Below, piece after piece: positions 5,207-5,216 of a stretch of DNA of 5,216 nucleotides; within the stretch, counting starts at the first letter, position 1, and every line of letters starts with the position of its first letter. The notes under the pieces are model-generated. The model did not search any database, was not told the DNA's origin, and saw only the letters and a program-made list of their open reading frames with translations. This DNA is from Candidatus Omnitrophota bacterium (GTDB taxonomy: Bacteria; Omnitrophota; Gorgyraeia; Gygaellales; Profunditerraquicolaceae). Where the stretch lies: positions 1 through 5,216 of the forward strand of contig JALNZI010000100.1 in NCBI GenBank assembly GCA_023229385.1. The letters run 5' to 3'. The position numbers and the translations under genes were made by a program.

Positions 5207-5216
5207 CAAAAGACAA

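Larger units (their letters stand above)
4906..5216. other. Gene-free region upstream of the exporter gene
   Basis: These 311 bases contain no open reading frame that I can recognise on either strand. From left to right they hold the exporter ribosome binding site and promoter (4906-4959), a stretch of about 65 bases with nothing identifiable (4960-5024), a nested palindrome (5025-5045), a 95-bp imperfect inverted repeat (5083-5177) and a perfect 6-bp hairpin (5191-5206). The gene upstream lies outside the window. Confidence 0.7.

Overview
The window is a bacterial chromosome segment in which every recognisable gene lies on the minus strand. Read in the direction of transcription (high to low coordinates), the order is: an MsbA-type ABC exporter, rpsB (ribosomal protein S2), tsf (EF-Ts), pyrH (UMP kinase), frr (ribosome recycling factor), tRNA-Lys(UUU) and tRNA-Leu(UAG). 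The rpsB-tsf-pyrH-frr order is the classical conserved translation operon of bacteria.

Organism: the MsbA-like exporter fits a bacterium with an outer membrane. EF-Ts is of the short, single-core-subdomain type known from Thermus rather than the long E. coli type, and it is shortened further. Neither tRNA encodes its CCA end. Together with the palindromic repeats near the right edge, this suggests an uncultivated, deeply branching Gram-negative lineage. Omnitrophota is one guess, held at low confidence and not proven by anything in the window.

Layout: 10-218 holds two tRNA genes. 224-2949 is a very tightly packed operon: 16 nt lie between pyrH and frr, 0 nt between tsf and pyrH, and 1 nt between rpsB and tsf. 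2950-3080 is a structured rpsB leader driven by a strong extended -10 promoter (3087-3114) that starts right behind the stop codon of the exporter gene. 3118-4905 encodes the exporter, with its own extended -10 promoter at 4931-4959. 4960-5216 has no recognisable gene; it holds a nested palindrome, a roughly 95-bp imperfect inverted repeat and a small perfect hairpin.

How the genes work together: S2, EF-Ts and RRF serve initiation, elongation and recycling on the ribosome. PyrH supplies UDP for RNA synthesis, and the two tRNAs appear to form the 3' tail of the same transcript, since tRNA-Lys begins 5 nt after the frr stop codon. The exporter probably flips lipid A-core or a related lipid and is functionally unrelated, but no terminator separates it from rpsB.

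Overall this is a housekeeping region. I see no new defence system, mobile system or biosynthetic system. The points that merit a second look are the shortened EF-Ts, the rpsB leader, the frr/tRNA junction and the inverted repeats upstream of the exporter gene.
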